Of a DNA stretch of 9,950 nt, positions 7,388-9,950 are shown one piece after another (position 1 is the first letter of the stretch; each line of letters begins with the position of its first letter). The DNA lies in assembly GCA_045536015.1 (NCBI GenBank), contig JAZSMS010000119.1, positions 1-9,950 on the forward strand. The letters run 5' to 3'. Under the pieces are notes generated by a model. It worked only from the letters and a program-made list of their open reading frames with translations, searched no databases and was not told the origin of the DNA. The position numbers and the translations under genes are program-made. This DNA comes from JAZSMS01 sp045536015 (GTDB lineage: Bacteria; Bacillota; Clostridia; Christensenellales; QALW01).

Positions 7388-7538
7388 GATTGAGGCAAAG
7401 GTCTTTTTCCAATGCCAAGATTGTTAAAAAAATAACTGAAAACACGGCTGCGAGCTTAGTTTAAGGTAAAGAAAATATAAATATATTTATTTTGGCTCTT
7501 TACCTATTTTGGTAAAGAGCTTTTTTTAAGGAGAAAAA
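7388..7538 (+). promoter_or_regulatory. Structured leader with antiterminator/terminator switch (riboswitch or attenuator candidate)
   Basis: The 151-nt leader contains three mutually exclusive segments. GGTAAAGA (7465-7472) is a perfect complement of TCTTTACC (7497-7504), and the flanking AAAATA and TATTTT extend this into a long antiterminator. TCTTTACC is also the left arm of the terminator at 7495-7520. Upstream, TCTTTTTCC (7402-7410) can pair with the same GGTAAAGA, apart from a one-by-two internal loop, and so could act as an anti-antiterminator. A 5' hairpin pairs GGCA (7394-7397) and GG (7400-7401) with CC (7409-7410) and TGCC (7413-7416). The candidate sensing region is therefore about 7388-7464. 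I did not recognise the conserved cores of the TPP, SAM, purine, FMN, cobalamin, T-box, ZTP or fluoride RNAs. That something switches termination here is well supported. The trigger is unknown. Confidence 0.7.
7495..7527 (+). terminator. Intrinsic terminator of the leader, directly upstream of the ribosome site
   Basis: A perfect 10-bp stem (GCTCTTTACC at 7495-7504 and GGTAAAGAGC at 7511-7520) with a TATTTT loop is followed by seven T residues. AAGGAG begins at 7528 and the gene at 7539. A strong terminator inside an operon leader implies regulated read-through. It may also stop transcripts arriving from the upstream peptidase gene. Confidence 0.92.
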
Positions 7539-7799
7539 ATGAATAGAATCGGTCTTGTTGGTATTGTTGTTGAAGATACTTTAAAAGCAGAAAAGGTTAA
7601 TACCGTTTTAAGTGAATTTGCCGATATAATTATCGGCAGAATGGGCTTGCCGCATAAAAAACGCGGAGTTTGCGTTATTTCGGTTATCGTTGACGGAACA
7701 AACGATAAAATAGGCGCTATGTGCGGTAAGCTTGGTAGAATTGAAAACGTAAGCGTAAAAAGCGTTTTAACATCAAAATCATATCCTAAGGAGGAATAA
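7539..7799 (+). CDS. TM1266-family protein (iron-only hydrogenase system putative regulator)
   Basis: This 86-residue protein begins with the strand IGLVGIVVED and continues through DIIIGRMGLPHKKRG (29-43), VCVISVIVDG (44-53) and a KLGRIENVSVKS segment near the C-terminus. That pattern is characteristic of the TM1266 family, a small ferredoxin-like/ACT-like fold related to the NikR C-terminal domain. In Thermotoga maritima TM1266 lies beside hydG, and relatives commonly neighbour [FeFe]-hydrogenase maturation genes, hence the family name. A regulatory or ligand-sensing role is proposed for the family but not proven, and there is no DNA-binding domain. The ribosome site AAGGAG (7528-7533) is immediately downstream of the leader terminator, making this the first gene controlled by the switch. 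The transporter gene follows after 3 bases. Family membership is confident. The function is inferred from context. Confidence 0.82.
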   Translation: MNRIGLVGIVVEDTLKAEKVNTVLSEFADIIIGRMGLPHKKRGVCVISVIVDGTNDKIGAMCGKLGRIENVSVKSVLTSKSYPKEE

Positions 7800-7802
7800 A
7801 AA

Positions 7803-8762
7803 ATGAAAAAATTTGTTACTTTATTACTTACCGTTGTTTTAACCGTTGCACTTTTTGCTTCGTGCGCACCCAAAGAGAAAACGCACATTGACGTTGGCGC
7901 ATTAAAGGGACCTACGGGAATGGGACTTTCTAAGCTTATGGTTGATGCTGAAGAAGGAAAGACTAAAAATGATTATAAGTTTGAAATTTTCGGCGCGCCA
8001 ACCGACGTTACGGGACTTTTGCTTAACGGCGAGCTTGATATTGCCGCAGTTCCTACAAACCTTGCTGCCACTCTCTACAATAAATCAAACGGCAAAATTA
8101 AGATAATTGCTCTTAATACCTTAAGCGTACTGTACGTGCTTGAAAAGGGAAATTCAATAAATTCTTTTACCGACTTAGAGGGTAAAAAGGTTTATGCTTC
8201 GGGCAAAGGTGCGACACCCGAATATGCTCTTAATTACCTTTTAAAAGAAAACAATATTACTTGTGAAGTTGAATATTTTGCAAATCATGACGAGGTTGTA
8301 ACACAGGCTATTGCAGGTAATGCCGACATCGTCGTTATTCCCGAGCCAAACGTTTCTAATTTAATGAGCAAAACAAGCGATTATCGCATTGCTGTTGATA
8401 TTAACGACGTTTGGGAAGAAACTTCTCAAGGACAATCGCTTATTTCGATGGGTTGCATCGTTGCACAGACTGAGTTTATTGAAAACAACAAGGCCGCAGT
8501 TGATACATTTTTAAAAGAATATGCCGATTCGGTTAAGTATGTAAACGAAAACGTTGAAGATGCGGCAGAAATTATTGCAGAGCTTGGAATAGTACCCGCT
8601 AAAGCAATAGCGCAAAAAGCAATTCCTAATTCGAGTATGGTTTGCATTACGGGCAACGAAATGAAAACAAAGGCAACGCCTTTTATTCAAATTTTATTTG
8701 ACAGCGATCCTGCTTCAGTAGGAGGAAAACTTCCCGGTGAAGACTTCTGGTATATTAAGTAA
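7803..8762 (+). CDS. ABC transporter solute-binding lipoprotein (NMT1/SsuA-like class)
   Basis: The protein has 319 residues. A lipoprotein signal peptide (MKKF followed by a hydrophobic stretch) ends in FASC with Cys21 as the lipidated residue. Phe at -3 is a little unusual, but the rest of the box fits. After the signal come the strand DVGALKGPTGMGLSKLM and the alternating pattern of a type II periplasmic-binding fold: DIAAVPTNLAATLYN (lobe 1), then FTDLEGKKVYASGKGATPEYAL, where domain 2 begins, and ADIVVIPEPNVSNLM. This is the layout of the NMT1/THI5, SsuA and TauA relatives that bind small aromatic or sulfonated molecules or pyrimidine precursors. The ligand cannot be told from sequence. 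The gene has a strong ribosome site (AAGGAGG at 7788-7794). The permease gene overlaps its end by 26 bases, and with the ATPase they form one importer. Confidence 0.88.
   Translation: MKKFVTLLLTVVLTVALFASCAPKEKTHIDVGALKGPTGMGLSKLMVDAEEGKTKNDYKFEIFGAPTDVTGLLLNGELDIAAVPTNLAATLYNKSNGKIKIIALNTLSVLYVLEKGNSINSFTDLEGKKVYASGKGATPEYALNYLLKENNITCEVEYFANHDEVVTQAIAGNADIVVIPEPNVSNLMSKTSDYRIAVDINDVWEETSQGQSLISMGCIVAQTEFIENNKAAVDTFLKEYADSVKYVNENVEDAAEIIAELGIVPAKAIAQKAIPNSSMVCITGNEMKTKATPFIQILFDSDPASVGGKLPGEDFWYIK
8720..8725 (+). promoter_or_regulatory. Ribosome binding site supporting the GTG start of the permease gene
   Basis: AGGAGG lies within the end of the solute-binding gene, 11 bases before GTG 8737. 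The spacing is long but usable. No other start codon follows in frame until well inside the first membrane segment. Confidence 0.55.
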
Positions 8763-9507
8763 AATAATTAAATATTTTGTAATCTGCGTAATCTGGATTG
8801 TTGTATGGACTATTCTTGCGTTTATAGTAAATAATCAGGTGTTTTTACCGTCTTGGCAAAGCGTTTTAAAGCGTTTAACCGAGCTTGTTGTAAGTAGTAA
8901 TTTCTGGATAACGGTTTTTTCAAGCTTACTGCGCGTGATTTTAGGATATCTGCTTGGAATAGTTTTGGGTGTTTTGTTCGCACTTACTGGCAACAACGAA
9001 TTTGTAAGCGGACTTTTATCGCCTATTAAAAGCATAATAAGAGCAACACCCGTTGCATCGTTTATTATGCTTGCGTGGGTTTGGCTTACGCGCAACAATA
9101 TTCCTTCGTTTGTCGGAATGTTGATGGTAGTGCCTGTTATGTGGGGGAACATTTCCGAAGGTGTTAAAAATTTTAATGCTGACTACTTAAAGTTTGCGCG
9201 ATGCTATCAGCTTTCTAAAATTAAAAAAATAACGCATATTTATCTTCCGCAGATAATGCCGTATTTTACATCGGCTCTGTTTACTTGCTCGGGTCTTGTG
9301 TGGAAAGCAGGTATTGCCGCAGAAGTGCTTTGCCAGCCTCAAACATCAATAGGTACGCAGCTGTTTAATGCAAAAAGCACTCTTGAAACAGTCGACCTTT
9401 TTGCGTGGACGACTGTTATAATTATTATAAGCTTATTGCTTGAAAAGGCGGTTAAAGTTTTGCTTTCGATGTTTAATAAAAGCTTAAAAGTAACGGAGGA
9501 AAAATGA
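8737..9507 (+). CDS. ABC transporter permease (SsuC/TauC-like)
   Basis: The protein has 256 residues and starts at GTG 8737, inside the end of the solute-binding gene. Hydrophobic segments suggest about six membrane passes, at roughly 12-31, 57-84, 103-118, 124-137, 175-198 and 222-245. The cytoplasmic coupling loop, equivalent to the EAA motif that contacts the ATPase, is at about 150-171 (ending in HIYLP). Its Glu-Ala-Ala core is degenerate (KFAR), but the spacing and terminal LP are conserved. The N-terminal FLPSWQSVLKRL block is typical of the binding-protein-dependent permeases of the nitrate/sulfonate/taurine group. The stop overlaps the ATPase start in an ATGA arrangement, consistent with translational coupling. 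It forms the membrane channel of the importer. Confidence 0.9.
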   Translation: MKTSGILSKIIKYFVICVIWIVVWTILAFIVNNQVFLPSWQSVLKRLTELVVSSNFWITVFSSLLRVILGYLLGIVLGVLFALTGNNEFVSGLLSPIKSIIRATPVASFIMLAWVWLTRNNIPSFVGMLMVVPVMWGNISEGVKNFNADYLKFARCYQLSKIKKITHIYLPQIMPYFTSALFTCSGLVWKAGIAAEVLCQPQTSIGTQLFNAKSTLETVDLFAWTTVIIIISLLLEKAVKVLLSMFNKSLKVTEEK

Positions 9508-9950
9508 AGGTAGAAAATTTATCTGTAAAATTTGATAAAGAAGTTTTATCTGACGTTTCTTTTCAAACAGAAAAAACAGGTGTCTACTGCATTGTTGCGC
9601 CTTCGGGAGCAGGCAAAACAACACTTTTTAATGCAATAGCAAACGAGGTTAAGTTTTCAGGAAAAATAAGCGGGCAGGGAAAGGTTGCATATCTTTTTCA
9701 GGAGGATACTCTTTTGCCTTGGCTTACGCTTAAAGAAAACGTATATCTTCCGCTTGGCGAAAATCAAAAGACGCTTGCCGATTACTATTTAAAGACATTT
9801 GGTCTATCGGCGGAGATAGAAAAAAGACCTTCCGAATTATCGGGAGGTCAAAAAAGAAGAGGAGCAATAGCGCGCACGCTTGCCTTTGGCGGCGATACGT
9901 TTTTGCTTGACGAGCCTTTTAAAGGGCTTGATGAAGAAAACGTACAGATA
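9504..9950 (+). CDS. ABC transporter ATP-binding protein, C-terminus cut by window end
   Basis: The frame starts at ATG 9504, overlapping the permease stop by 4 bases with GGAGG at 9495-9499, and is open for 149 codons to the edge. It shows Walker A APSGAGKTT at 32-40 (Ala where Gly is usual at the first position), the Q-loop in LFQED (Gln66) followed by LPW, and the signature LSGGQKRR at 112-119. Walker B FLLDEP is at 133-138 and the D-loop GLD at 141-143. The switch histidine lies past the window. The order and the LPWLTLKENV block match SsuB/TauB-type ATPases. It would power the importer formed with the two preceding genes. Confidence 0.93.
   Translation, partial: MKVENLSVKFDKEVLSDVSFQTEKTGVYCIVAPSGAGKTTLFNAIANEVKFSGKISGQGKVAYLFQEDTLLPWLTLKENVYLPLGENQKTLADYYLKTFGLSAEIEKRPSELSGGQKRRGAIARTLAFGGDTFLLDEPFKGLDEENVQI

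Noticed and set aside
7412..7435. A seven-codon open frame (MPRLLKK) in the leader that might be an attenuation leader peptide.
   Set aside because: The only purine tract upstream (AAAGG, 7397-7401) is 10 bases away and lies within the predicted 5' hairpin. The peptide has no run of one regulatory amino acid codon. It remains a weak alternative to a riboswitch.
7388..7464. Thiamine pyrophosphate riboswitch, considered because NMT1/THI5-like importers often carry one.
   Set aside because: The conserved CUGAGA and ACCUGAUCUGG-type segments are absent. ACTGAAAACAC at 7435-7445 is only a superficial resemblance.
7619..7638. Inverted repeat with 8-base arms (TGCCGATA and TATCGGCA around TAAT) inside the TM1266-family gene, possibly an operator or RNA hairpin.
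   Set aside because: It encodes the conserved DIIIGR segment, and about one such 8-base inverted repeat with a short loop is expected by chance in 10 kb.

Overview
The window looks like chromosomal DNA from an AT-rich, low-GC Gram-positive anaerobe, most likely a member of the Clostridia. I infer this from the AT-rich genes with strong AAGGAG-type ribosome sites, consensus-like extended -10 promoters (TGnTAAAAT), a lipoprotein solute-binding protein, a class A penicillin-binding protein, and a TM1266-family protein of the kind found with [FeFe] hydrogenase maturation genes. I cannot name a genus. I see no tRNA, rRNA, CRISPR array, insertion sequence or phage gene. Gene density is high and the longest gene-free stretch is about 170 bases.

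Layout. Bases 1-242 hold the 5' part of a short-chain dehydrogenase/reductase gene on the minus strand. A short AT-rich gap with divergent promoters separates it from a membrane-anchored alpha/beta hydrolase gene (354-1280, plus). That gene converges, across a bidirectional hairpin terminator, on a minus-strand gene (1315-2865) for a zinc-ribbon, single-pass membrane protein of unknown function. Divergent to it is a plus-strand envelope cluster: a class A penicillin-binding protein (2966-5188), a PucR/CdaR-type regulator (5255-6181) and an S41 C-terminal processing peptidase with a PDZ domain (6190-7368).

The last third is the most interesting part. A strong promoter whose -35 box lies inside the 3' end of the peptidase gene drives a leader of about 150 nt. 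The leader carries mutually exclusive antiterminator and terminator hairpins directly before the ribosome site of a small TM1266-family gene (7539-7799). That gene is followed in tight operon by a lipoprotein solute-binding protein, an overlapping ABC permease and an ABC ATPase cut by the window end. This reads as an importer of the nitrate/sulfonate/thiamine-precursor (NMT1/SsuA-like) class. A hydrogenase-associated regulator leads the operon and a candidate riboswitch or other attenuation element controls it. I did not recognise the leader as a known riboswitch class.

How the genes work together. The penicillin-binding protein, the S41 protease and perhaps the zinc-ribbon protein all act at the membrane or cell wall. 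The TM1266-ABC operon is a separate transport unit. There is no terminator between the peptidase gene and the leader, so the leader terminator may also stop read-through from the upstream operon.
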